Assembly: GCF_005222815.1 (NCBI RefSeq) | Contig: NZ_STGB01000004.1 | Coordinates: forward strand, 1,054,001 to 1,118,000 | Reading direction: 5' to 3' | Length of the DNA stretch: 64,000 nucleotides | Origin: Roseomonas sp. AR75 | GTDB taxonomy: Bacteria > Pseudomonadota > Alphaproteobacteria > Acetobacterales > Acetobacteraceae | Shown here: positions 1 to 7,294 of the stretch, piece by piece | Position numbering within the stretch: the stretch's first letter is position 1 | Layout of the letters: each line of letters starts with the position of its first letter | Made by a program: the position numbers and the translations under genes | The notes under the pieces: model-generated | Seen by the model: the letters and a program-made list of their open reading frames with translations, nothing else | What the model was told of the DNA's origin: nothing | The model's database searches: none

Positions 1-185
1 TAGGCCAGCACATAGGCCGCCGCGGCCAGCACCGCATGCTCAGTCACGAAGCCTGCCAGCGCCGCGCGATGCCGCGCGAGCGTCTCGAGCGAAAGCAGCC
101 CGCCCAGCGGTGTCAGCCGCAGCGCCGCCAGCAGCGCGACGATGCCCAGCGCGATCCAGACGCGCCGGTCCCGAAGCCATCTCAT
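1..185 (-). CDS. TVP38/TMEM64-type membrane protein, N-terminal fragment
   Basis: Only the first 61 codons are in the window; the gene runs off the left edge. The visible protein has a short basic start (MRWLRDRRVW), a hydrophobic segment at about residues 9-28, an amphipathic stretch (LSLETLARHRAALAGFV) and the beginning of a second hydrophobic segment. This opening is typical of TVP38/TMEM64 (SNARE-associated, DedA-related) inner-membrane proteins, whose substrate is mostly unknown. The ATG overlaps the stop of the upstream FAD oxidoreductase as ATGA, which points to translational coupling. The family call rests on the N terminus alone. Confidence 0.6.
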   Translation of the reverse strand, partial: MRWLRDRRVWIALGIVALLAALRLTPLGGLLSLETLARHRAALAGFVTEHAVLAAAAYVLA

Positions 186-1288
186 CGGCCGTTCCCCTGG
201 TAGCGCGCCATGAAGCGCCGATCGAGCCAGTCCTTCCACCACCACACCCAGCGCCCGCTGAAGACCAGGCCGTTGCGCGTGCCCAGCGCGCGCCCGTCGC
301 CCAGCGAGAGCAGCACCAGCCAGTCGCGCTGCGGAACGTAGTCCTCCAGCGTCCGACCCTCTGCCGCGGCGCGCAGGTTGCGCGCCAGCACCGGGCCCTG
401 GCGCACCGCGACCACGCCCGATTTCGGCAGCGGCTTCGGCAGCAGGCTGGAGACATCGCCTGCGGCGAAAACGTTCGTGCGGCCGGTGACGCGCAGGCTC
501 GGCTCCACCAGCAGGAAGCCGGCGGCGTCACGCGGCAACCCGCTATGCGCGAGCCACGGCGCCGCCGCGGCGCCGGTCGCCCAGAGCACCGCCTCCGCCG
601 GAGCCATCTCGTCGCCGATGCGAAGCCCGGCTTCGGTGACCGCAGCGACATCCTGCCCGCTGCGCAGCGCGATGCCGCGCCGCGCGATTTCGGCCGTCAC
701 GCGCCGGCGCAGCGCCGCGGGCTTGTCGGGCAGCAGCCCTGCGCGACCCACCGCCAGGACCACGCGCACGCCGCGCGGCCCGAGTCGGGCCGCCATGGCC
801 AGCGCCATCTCGCAGCCCGCCGCGCCACCGCCAACCACGGCCACGGTCTGGCCCGCCCGCGCCTCGGCGAACAGCGCATCGAGGCGCGGCAGCAGCCCGT
901 CGATCGGCTTCAGCGGGAGCGCATGCTCGGCCGCGCCCGGCACGCGCGAGACATCCGGCGTCGCCCCCGTGTCGATCGAGAGCAGGTCGTAGGGTATCGG
1001 GGGGCCATCGGCGCGCAGAACAAGCTGCGCCTCGGGATCCAGCCCCTCCACCCGGTCCAATACGAGGGACGCGCCGGCGCGTTCGGTCAGCGCGCGCGCA
1101 TCGATCAGCGCCTGGTCCGGCCGGTACAGTCCCGCCGCCACGCCCGGCAGCATGCCGGAATAGGGCGAGTGCGACTCGCGCGTGACCAGAACCGCCCGCC
1201 AGCCCGCCAGGGGCCGCTCGGCGAGTTGCCGCAGCACTTCGACATGCGCATGGCCGCCGCCGGCCAGCACCAGGGTCCGTTCCGTCAT
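182..1288 (-). CDS. FAD/NAD(P)-dependent oxidoreductase, SelD N-domain/NDH-2 type
   Basis: A 368-residue two-dinucleotide-domain flavoprotein. The N terminus has the Rossmann motif GGGHAH (residues 10-15), then SHSPYSGMLPG, a second nucleotide-binding motif AVVGGGAAG near residue 150, and the C-terminal FAD-contact VFAAGDVSSL. The GGGHAHVEVL and PYSGMLPG signatures are those of the pyridine-nucleotide oxidoreductase domain that some bacteria fuse to selenide, water dikinase; here it stands alone, like NDH-2-type enzymes. ATG 1288 is chosen because GTGAGGCAG precedes it; a GTG at 1297 would add three residues. It overlaps the TVP38-type gene by four bases, so the pair is probably one membrane-associated redox operon. 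Substrate unknown. Confidence 0.75.
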   Translation of the reverse strand: MTERTLVLAGGGHAHVEVLRQLAERPLAGWRAVLVTRESHSPYSGMLPGVAAGLYRPDQALIDARALTERAGASLVLDRVEGLDPEAQLVLRADGPPIPYDLLSIDTGATPDVSRVPGAAEHALPLKPIDGLLPRLDALFAEARAGQTVAVVGGGAAGCEMALAMAARLGPRGVRVVLAVGRAGLLPDKPAALRRRVTAEIARRGIALRSGQDVAAVTEAGLRIGDEMAPAEAVLWATGAAAAPWLAHSGLPRDAAGFLLVEPSLRVTGRTNVFAAGDVSSLLPKPLPKSGVVAVRQGPVLARNLRAAAEGRTLEDYVPQRDWLVLLSLGDGRALGTRNGLVFSGRWVWWWKDWLDRRFMARYQGNGR

Positions 1289-1353
1289 CTGCCTCACGCC
1301 ATGTCGCAGAAGGGGACATGGCGCGATCCGCGTTCCTGCGCGAGAGTGCCGCC

Positions 1354-1737
1354 ATGCAGACCTATCGCTTCGACCATCTCCACCTGCGCAGCCCCGATCC
1401 GGAAGCCGCCGCCCGCGTCTGGACCACGGCCTTCGGCGCCGAGGTCAAGGCGCGCATGCAGGCAGGCCCCTGGCTGCGTATCGTCCTGGACCTTGCCGGG
1501 GTTACGCTGTTCATCGAACAGGTGGCGCCCGGCACGCATGCGCCGCCGGCGCCGCCCTTCCTGGGGCTGGAGCATCTCGGCCTCGGCACGGACGACCTGG
1601 ACGCCGCCATCGCGGACCTCGCGGCGAAGGGCGTGCCCCTGGTCTCCGGCCCCGCCGAGCCACGGCCGGGCGTGCGCATCGCCTTCTTCGCCATGCCCGA
1701 CGGGGCGCGGGTGGAACTCATCGAGCGCCGCGCTTGA
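1354..1737 (+). CDS. VOC-family (glyoxalase/bleomycin-resistance fold) protein
   Basis: A 127-residue single-module vicinal oxygen chelate protein. It starts MQTYRFDHLHLRSPDPEAAA, with the usual first-strand His, and has a second half-module LGLEHLGLGTDDLDAAI followed by the closing strand DGARVELIE. These give the paired beta-alpha-beta-beta-beta pattern and candidate metal ligands (His in FDHLHL, His in LEHLGL, Glu in VELIE). The ATG at 1354 is preferred over 1318 because the upstream residues do not belong to the fold. Its stop overlaps the presumed TTG start of the MFS gene, so the two are probably co-transcribed. Substrate cannot be told; isomerase, dioxygenase or resistance roles are all possible. 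Confidence 0.75.
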   Translation: MQTYRFDHLHLRSPDPEAAARVWTTAFGAEVKARMQAGPWLRIVLDLAGVTLFIEQVAPGTHAPPAPPFLGLEHLGLGTDDLDAAIADLAAKGVPLVSGPAEPRPGVRIAFFAMPDGARVELIERRA

Positions 1738-2921
1738 GCGAGCCGCGCAGCCGGTGGCTGGCGATCGCCGCCATCGTCTTCGCGGGCTTCGCTGCTGCCG
1801 CGCAGATCGGCAAGGTGCCGGCGGCGATGACGACCATCGCCGCCGAGTTCGATTTCCCGCTCGCCGCGGCGGCGCTCGTCGTGTCGCTCGCGTCGCTGCT
1901 GGCGGCGACCGCCGGGCTGGCCATCGGGCTTGGCGTCGCGCGCATCGGCGTGCGGCGCGGGCTGCTCGCGGGGCTCGCCATGGGCGGTCTGGCAGCCACG
2001 CTGGCACCGCTGACGCAGGGCGCCCTGCCGCTGCTGGCCATCCGCGTGGCGGAAGGGGCGGGCTTCCTGCTGGTCGTGGTGTCCGCCCCCTCTCTCGTGG
2101 CCGTGCTGGCGGCACCGCGGGACCGCTCCTTCGCGATGGGCCTCTGGGGCTGCTTCATGCCGGGCGGCATCGCCATCGGTCTTTCCACCGCGCCGGTTGT
2201 GGAGGCAGCGGGCTGGCGCGCCGCCTGGTTCGTCTGCGCCGCGATGCTGTCGGTGGCGCTGCTGCTCTGCTGGCGCGTCGTTCCCGCCGTCGGCGCGGCG
2301 ACATCCGGCGCCCGCGCGCCGCTGGGCCGATTGCTGCGCGACCTGATCGCGGCGCGTAGCCCGCTGCGCGTCACCGGCGCCTTCGGCGCCTACAGCGTGG
2401 TGTATTTCGGCCTCGCCGCCTTCCTGCCCGCCTATCTCGAATCGCTCGGCATGGGAACCGGCCGGGCCGGTGCGGCGGCGGCCCTTGCGGCGCTTGCGAA
2501 CCTTTCGGGCAATCTCGTCGCGGCGGCACTGATGCGGCGCGGCACGGCGCCGGAGCGCCTGCTTGGCTTCGCGGCGCCCGCCATGGGCGGCCTGGCTGCC
2601 GCGGTCTTCCTCATCCCGTTGCCCCTCATGGCGGCCGGCGTGGCGCTGCTGGCTTCCGCCATCGGCGGCCTGGTGCCGGCTGCCTGCTTTGCGCTGATCC
2701 CGGCCAGCGTCCCGCGGCCCGATCTCGTCGCGCCGGCGGTTGGTCTCACCATCCAGGGCAACAATCTCATGCAGCTTATCGCCCCGCCGCTGCTCGGCGC
2801 GCTGGCGGGCCTCGGCTGGGCGCTGGTCGCGCCGCCGCTGCTGCTGGCGGGATGCGTCGCGGGGGCGATGGGGCTGGTCCTCGCGGCGGGCGGGTTGCGG
2901 AGTGTTGAGCCCTCGCCCTAG
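1734..2921 (+). CDS. MFS transporter
   Basis: A 395-residue protein with about twelve hydrophobic segments. The first membrane helix follows directly after LSEPRSRWL, and the loop between helices 2 and 3 has the MFS-like motif ARIGVRRGLLAG. The N-terminal helix would be lost with any later ATG, so the TTG at 1734, overlapping the VOC stop as TTGA, is the likely start. Length and pattern fit CynX/NimT-like or drug:H+ antiporter-like MFS proteins. Coupling to a VOC protein could mean a resistance or small-acid pair, but the substrate cannot be inferred from sequence. Confidence 0.75.
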   Translation: MSEPRSRWLAIAAIVFAGFAAAAQIGKVPAAMTTIAAEFDFPLAAAALVVSLASLLAATAGLAIGLGVARIGVRRGLLAGLAMGGLAATLAPLTQGALPLLAIRVAEGAGFLLVVVSAPSLVAVLAAPRDRSFAMGLWGCFMPGGIAIGLSTAPVVEAAGWRAAWFVCAAMLSVALLLCWRVVPAVGAATSGARAPLGRLLRDLIAARSPLRVTGAFGAYSVVYFGLAAFLPAYLESLGMGTGRAGAAAALAALANLSGNLVAAALMRRGTAPERLLGFAAPAMGGLAAAVFLIPLPLMAAGVALLASAIGGLVPAACFALIPASVPRPDLVAPAVGLTIQGNNLMQLIAPPLLGALAGLGWALVAPPLLLAGCVAGAMGLVLAAGGLRSVEPSP

Positions 2922-2996
2922 CCTCCCCGCGCGGCGCAGCAGACGCCGCCAGGGAAGCCACGCCGGCCCGGCACGTCCAGCGTCAGGAGACCATTC

Positions 2997-3821
2997 ATGC
3001 CCGCCTTCGATCGCCGCGCCCTTTTCGGCCTTACCGCCGCAGCGGCCGGTTCCGCCCTGCTGCCTGCCGCAGCCGCCGCACGCCCGCTGGAGCAGGTGCT
3101 GTCCACCAAGCGGCTGCGCGCCGGAATCAACCCGACCCTGCCGCCCTTCGGCACCTTCAACGAGCGCAACCAGATCGACGGCTTCGATGCCGACATCGCG
3201 CGCGAGATCGCCAGGCAGATGGGCGTGGAGCTGGAGATTGTGCAGGTCGGCAGCCCCGACCGCATCCCCTTCCTGCAGGCCGACCGAATCGACATCGTGC
3301 TGGGCGCCATCACCCGCACGGTGCAGCGCGCGCTGGTGATCGACTACACCCAGCCGCTGCACACGCAGTCCGTCGTGGTGCTGACCAAATCCTCCGGCAC
3401 GGCGATCCCGATCACGAAGCTTGCCGACCTCAACAACCGCCAGGCGCGGCTGGTGCAGGTGCGCGGCACCATCGGCATTCCCTGGATCCAGGCGAATGCG
3501 CCGCAGGCGCAGGTGACGCTGCTGGACAACTACCCCGACACGTTCCGCGCCATGGCGCAGGGCCGCGCCGACGCGATGGTGGACGTGATGGAATCCGTCG
3601 TGATCCCCATGCGCAACTTCCAGGTCCCCTGGAAGATCCTGGACGAGGTGATCGCCAGCACCTGGGTCGGCATCGGCGTGCAGAAGGGCAACACCACGCT
3701 GCGCGATGTGCTGAACATCGTGCTGTTCGAGATGCATCGCAGCGGCTTCGTCAACACCACCTGGCAGAAGTGGTTCGGCGAGCCGATGAAGACGCCGATC
3801 CCGTTCAATCCGATGTTCTGA
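2997..3821 (+). CDS. ABC transporter substrate-binding protein, polar amino acid type
   Basis: A 274-residue periplasmic binding protein of the SBP_bac_3 family. An export signal (FDRRALFGLTAAAAGSALL, with an RR pair that could make it Tat-dependent) ends at AAAAARP. The mature part begins with the family strand LRAGINPTLPPFGTF, followed by GFDADIAREIARQMG and the hinge DIVLGAITRTVQRA, as in glutamine/lysine-arginine-ornithine binding proteins. CAGGAG lies just before the ATG. Two permease genes follow, and the ATPase is at 9077, so this is the recognition component of one importer. The ligand is unknown; the flanking oxidase operon suggests an amino or imino acid. Confidence 0.88.
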   Translation: MPAFDRRALFGLTAAAAGSALLPAAAAARPLEQVLSTKRLRAGINPTLPPFGTFNERNQIDGFDADIAREIARQMGVELEIVQVGSPDRIPFLQADRIDIVLGAITRTVQRALVIDYTQPLHTQSVVVLTKSSGTAIPITKLADLNNRQARLVQVRGTIGIPWIQANAPQAQVTLLDNYPDTFRAMAQGRADAMVDVMESVVIPMRNFQVPWKILDEVIASTWVGIGVQKGNTTLRDVLNIVLFEMHRSGFVNTTWQKWFGEPMKTPIPFNPMF

Positions 3822-3830
3822 TCGTGCATC

Positions 3831-3870
3831 TCCCTCCCCCGCATGCGGGGGAGGGCCGGGGTGGGGGCGG
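3831..3870. repeat. GC-rich palindromic intergenic element, copy 1
   Basis: Between the binding-protein stop and the permease start lies a perfect 24-base palindrome (3832-3855, CCCTCCCCC-GCATGC-GGGGGAGGG) followed by CCGGGGTGGGGGCGG. The same unit recurs at 13724-13819 and, inverted, at 35108-35147, always between genes. It resembles REP-like dispersed elements seen in high-GC alphaproteobacteria. It could form a hairpin that lowers read-through, leaving the binding protein more abundant than the permeases. Confidence 0.75.
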
Positions 3871-3907
3871 CGCGCCCTCCGTCATCCAGTAGCGTCGAGA
3901 GCTGCCC

Positions 3908-4576
3908 TTGTCCCTGCAATACGGCCAGGTCCTGCAATACCTGCCCGACTTCCTCGTCGGCGCGGGCGTGGCGCTGTGGATCGCAGCCGTCGCCTTTGCG
4001 GGCGGGTTGCTGATCGGCCTGTTCGGCGCGGCCGTGCTGACCTTCGGCCCCTGGCCGGCGCGCGCGGCGGTCGGCGCCTATGTGCGCTTCTTCACCTGGA
4101 CGCCGCAGCTCGTGCAGATCTTCTTCCTGTTCTTCGCGCTGCCGGAGGCCGGCATCATCCTCTCGCCGGTCACCGCCGTGCTGATCGGCATGACGCTGAA
4201 TGCCGGCGCCTACCTGACCGAGATCGAGCGCGGCGGCTTCGCCAGCGTGCCGCGTGCCGAGCTGGACGCGGCGGAGACGCTGGGCTTCAGCCGCATCCAG
4301 ACGGTGTGGTACGTGATCGCGCCGCATGTGATCCGCGCGCTGTACCCGGCGCTGTCCAACCAGTACATCATCATGACGCTCGGCACCTCCATGGCCGCGA
4401 TCTTCGGGGTGGAGGAACTGACGGGCCGCGCGCTGAACGCCAACGCCATTTCCTTCCGCTCGGTCGAGATCTTTTCGCTCGTCGCGCTGATCTACATCGG
4501 GCTGACCATCGTGGCCTCCACGCTGTTGTGGCTGGTGGGGCGCTGGCTGTTCCGCATCAGGGCGAAGGTGTTCTGA
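3908..4576 (+). CDS. Amino acid ABC transporter permease (first)
   Basis: A 222-residue HisM/GlnP-type inner-membrane permease with about five hydrophobic segments. The cytoplasmic EAA loop reads ELDAAETLGFSRIQTVWYVIAPHVIRALYPAL, in pieces ELDAAETLGFSRIQ and VWYVIAPHVIRALYP, and should contact the ATPase encoded at 9077. The start is TTG 3908; I see no in-frame ATG before the first membrane helix. The second permease begins three bases after the stop. The palindromic element sits between it and the binding-protein gene. Membership of the polar amino acid permease family is clear; the substrate is not. Confidence 0.87.
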   Translation: MSLQYGQVLQYLPDFLVGAGVALWIAAVAFAGGLLIGLFGAAVLTFGPWPARAAVGAYVRFFTWTPQLVQIFFLFFALPEAGIILSPVTAVLIGMTLNAGAYLTEIERGGFASVPRAELDAAETLGFSRIQTVWYVIAPHVIRALYPALSNQYIIMTLGTSMAAIFGVEELTGRALNANAISFRSVEIFSLVALIYIGLTIVASTLLWLVGRWLFRIRAKVF

Positions 4577-4579
4577 GCC

Positions 4580-5308
4580 ATGTCGCCCTGGGACATCATC
4601 GTCGCGGAAGCCCCGCGCTTCTTCACTTGGTGGAACATCCGCTTCCTGCTGGAGGCGATGCTGAACACCATCGTCGCCAGCGTGCTCGGCTGCGCCATCG
4701 GCTACGCATTCGGCTTCGTGCTCGCTGCGCTGCGCCTGCCGCAGCTCGTGCCTTTCGCGCCGCTGCGCGCGCTCTGCATCCTCTGGGTGGAGATCTTCCG
4801 GCGCATCCCCTTTCTGGTCCTGCTGCTGCTGGTCTTTTTCGTCAGCCAGTTCGCGAAGCTGGAAGCGCCGCTCTGGGTGGTGGCGGTCGTCGCGGTTGCA
4901 ATCCGCATGTCCGCGCTCGCCGCGGAGAATGTCCGCGCCGGCCTGGAATCTGTACGTCCCACGCAGTGGGAGGCAGCGCTGACGATGAACCTGCCGCCAT
5001 GGACGGTCTTGACGAAGATCGTGCTGCCGCAGGCGTGGCGGGTGATCCTGCCGCCCTCCATCGCCCATGTGCTGTCGATGGTGAAGGAGACGTCGCTGGT
5101 CAGCCAGATCGGCTTCATCGAGATCACCTTCGCCGCGAAGATGCTGACGCAGCGCGGCTTCTCGGCGCTGCTGACCTACGGCACGGCGCTGGTGCTGTAT
5201 TTCATCCTCGGCTGGGCGCTGGCCACGCTGGGTCGTTATGCGGAACGACGGCTCACAGGCCGGAAGCCCGCATCGCCTCCCGCAGCATCGCCGCTTCCGG
5301 CGGGCTGA
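4580..5308 (+). CDS. Amino acid ABC transporter permease (second)
   Basis: A 242-residue permease of the same HisM/GlnP family as its neighbour, with an EAA loop containing PTQWEAALTMNLPPW and KIVLPQAWRVILPPS. The two permeases would pair as a heterodimer with the ATPase of 9077-9817. The ATG is three bases after the previous stop. Its last 56 bases overlap, tail to tail, the 3' end of the opposite-strand DHDPS-family gene. No terminator fits between them, so the two convergent transcripts must overlap. Confidence 0.87.
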   Translation: MSPWDIIVAEAPRFFTWWNIRFLLEAMLNTIVASVLGCAIGYAFGFVLAALRLPQLVPFAPLRALCILWVEIFRRIPFLVLLLLVFFVSQFAKLEAPLWVVAVVAVAIRMSALAAENVRAGLESVRPTQWEAALTMNLPPWTVLTKIVLPQAWRVILPPSIAHVLSMVKETSLVSQIGFIEITFAAKMLTQRGFSALLTYGTALVLYFILGWALATLGRYAERRLTGRKPASPPAASPLPAG

Positions 5309-6188
5309 CCGGCGGCTGCGGCGGGCGCAGCGCGGGGTCCGGGATCACGCCCATCTCCGCGAGGCACCATTTCAGCCGCGCCGTGGCCCGCCCGCCCGGC
5401 GGTGCGCCGTAGATCGCTTCGGCCAGGGGTTCCAGCCTCTCGTGCAGGGCGCGCGCCTGCGCCAGGTCGCCGGCGCGCACGGCCGCGTCCAGCGCCACGA
5501 TCTCGTCCGGCAGCACATCCGCCAGCGACACCAGCGAGCCATCGGAGCCATGCACCATGCAGGCCAGCAGATGCTCGTCGCCGCTGGCGCAGAACGCCAC
5601 GTCCGGCCGCCTTGCCTTGCAGATGCGGCGCAGCGCATCGTAGCGGTCCACCTCCCAGGACCCTTCCTTCACGCCGACGACCTCCGGCAGGTCGAGCAGC
5701 GCGGCGAAGGTGTCTTCCGTGAAGGCCATGCGGCCGGCACCGTGATGCGCGGCGAACAGGAAGGTCGGCATGCCCGGAACGGCGGCCAGGATGGTGCGGT
5801 GGTGCAGCAGCGCCATTTCCGTGGTCTGCGCCAGGGCGAAGCCGTTGGGCAGGAACACCATGATCGCATCCGCGCCCGCCGCCCGCGCTTCCCGCGCTTC
5901 CTCCGCCGCTTCTAGGCTGCTTTCGGCGTTCACCCCCGCGACGACGATGCGCGAGGCGCCGACCGTCTCGACCGCCACCTCCAACGCCCGCCGCTTCTCG
6001 GCGCGGGACAGCACGAAATTCTCGCCGGCATGGCCGTTCATCAGCACGCCCGCGATCCCGGGTCGCAGCACGCAATGCGCGGTGTGGCGCGCATAGGCCT
6101 TCCAGTCCGGCGCGAAATCGGCGCCCGCCATCGGCAGGACGGTGGAAGGATAGATGCCGTGGAACCGCGTCGCGCCGTCGGGAATCAT
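5253..6188 (-). CDS. DHDPS-family (class I aldolase-like) lyase/deaminase
   Basis: A 311-residue TIM-barrel protein of the dihydrodipicolinate synthase/N-acetylneuraminate lyase family. The Schiff-base lysine is K174 in VVGVKEGS, and the glycine-rich substrate loop is NGHAGE (51-56) instead of the GTTGE of true DapA. At the position of the DapA catalytic tyrosine (the Y of LYNVP) this protein has F145 in TFLFAAHH, so its proton relay must differ from DapA. It is the last gene of the oxidase operon and overlaps the DAO-subunit stop as ATGA. In trans-4-hydroxyproline breakdown a DHDPS-family pyrroline-4-hydroxy-2-carboxylate deaminase follows the imino-acid dehydrogenase, which fits this context; other keto-acid aldolases remain possible. 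Confidence 0.75.
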   Translation of the reverse strand: MIPDGATRFHGIYPSTVLPMAGADFAPDWKAYARHTAHCVLRPGIAGVLMNGHAGENFVLSRAEKRRALEVAVETVGASRIVVAGVNAESSLEAAEEAREARAAGADAIMVFLPNGFALAQTTEMALLHHRTILAAVPGMPTFLFAAHHGAGRMAFTEDTFAALLDLPEVVGVKEGSWEVDRYDALRRICKARRPDVAFCASGDEHLLACMVHGSDGSLVSLADVLPDEIVALDAAVRAGDLAQARALHERLEPLAEAIYGAPPGGRATARLKWCLAEMGVIPDPALRPPQPPVSPPEAAMLREAMRASGL

Positions 6189-7294
6189 GCGTGCTCCATC
6201 GCGAGAAGCCGATCGATCGGGAACAATGGCATCTCCGGCGCCTCTCCCAGCACCGCCTGGGCCAGCAGTTTTCCGAAATACGGGCCGCTGGTGTAGCCGG
6301 AATGCACGCTGCCGATGATCCAGGCATCGGCCACGCCGGGGATCGGCCCGATGGCAGGAAGCGCATCCGCCGTCTCGGCTTCCAGGCCCAGCCAGGCGCG
6401 CACCACCCGTGCTTCGCGCAGCGCCGGGATGGTGTAGGCCGCGAGCCGCACATTGCCCGAGAAGTTCTCTGCCCGCACGGCGAGCCCGCCGCGCTGGCGG
6501 TCGCCGATGCCCTGCCAGCCTCCGCCGATCAGCACCGTGCCGTTCGCATACTGCTTCAGCGACAACAGGCCGGAGGCGACGCCCATCACCGTGCGCATCG
6601 CCGGCGCGATGCGCTCCGTGACGACAAGCTGGTTGATCAGCACCTTGATCGTCAGTGTCACGCCGAGCCAGGCGGCCATCTCCTCCAGCCACACGCCGCC
6701 GGCCAGCACGATGCGCTTCGCCTGCAGCGGGCCGCTTTCCGTCTCCAGCACGAAGCGCCCGGCCTCGCGGTCGATGCCCCAGACGGCGCGGTTCTCGAAC
6801 AGTGCGACGCCTGCATTCAGCAGTGCCGGGCGGAAGGCGCGGCCGGTGAGATAGGCGCTCGTGAAGCCGTCGATCGGGCAATGTCCCGCCAGCAAGACGC
6901 GGTCCGACAGGCCGGGCTCGATCTCCATCGCCCGCCCGCCGGAGATCAGCTCGATCGGCGCGCCGGCCGCGCGGCGCGCCTGTGCCCGGGTTTCCAGCAA
7001 CGCGGCTTCCGCCTCGGTGAAGGCGACCGAAAGCCCCGGGCAGGCCACCGCCAGCACGCTGCCGCCATCGCACCATTCGGGCATGCGCAGCCACATCTCA
7101 TGCGCGCGCAGCGCGTAGGGGATCAGCGCCGCGCGGGTCATCTGCATGGTCAGCGTGCCGGCATTGACGCCGGAGGCCTCGCGGCAGATCGCGCCGCGAT
7201 CCAGCAGCGCCACGCGCATGCTGCCGCGCGCGAGGTGCAGCGCGGTGCTGCACCCCATCACGCCGGCGCCGATCACGGCGACGTCGAAGGCCAT
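6185..7294 (-). CDS. DAO-family FAD oxidoreductase, beta-type subunit of a multi-subunit amino/imino acid dehydrogenase
   Basis: A 369-residue FAD protein with the N-terminal dinucleotide motif VIGAGVMGCSTALHLA (residues 7-22) and a C-terminal GSVHSGYTSGPYFGKLLAQ FAD contact, typical of D-amino acid/sarcosine/glycine oxidase-type enzymes. Start ATG 7294 shares one base with the stop of the upstream subunit (TGATG), and its own stop overlaps the DHDPS-family start (ATGA), so the four genes are tightly coupled. With the FAD/BFD subunit and 2Fe-2S protein it matches the HcnC position of hydrogen cyanide synthase, the octopine/nopaline oxidases, and the heterotrimeric D-hydroxyproline dehydrogenases. 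It would be the subunit that dehydrogenates the amine. Confidence 0.8.
   Translation of the reverse strand: MAFDVAVIGAGVMGCSTALHLARGSMRVALLDRGAICREASGVNAGTLTMQMTRAALIPYALRAHEMWLRMPEWCDGGSVLAVACPGLSVAFTEAEAALLETRAQARRAAGAPIELISGGRAMEIEPGLSDRVLLAGHCPIDGFTSAYLTGRAFRPALLNAGVALFENRAVWGIDREAGRFVLETESGPLQAKRIVLAGGVWLEEMAAWLGVTLTIKVLINQLVVTERIAPAMRTVMGVASGLLSLKQYANGTVLIGGGWQGIGDRQRGGLAVRAENFSGNVRLAAYTIPALREARVVRAWLGLEAETADALPAIGPIPGVADAWIIGSVHSGYTSGPYFGKLLAQAVLGEAPEMPLFPIDRLLAMEHA

Noticed and set aside
110..2359. Plus-strand frame of 749 codons at the left end
   Set aside because: It reads through the flavoprotein antisense and then across the VOC and MFS genes in a wrong frame; no coherent protein.
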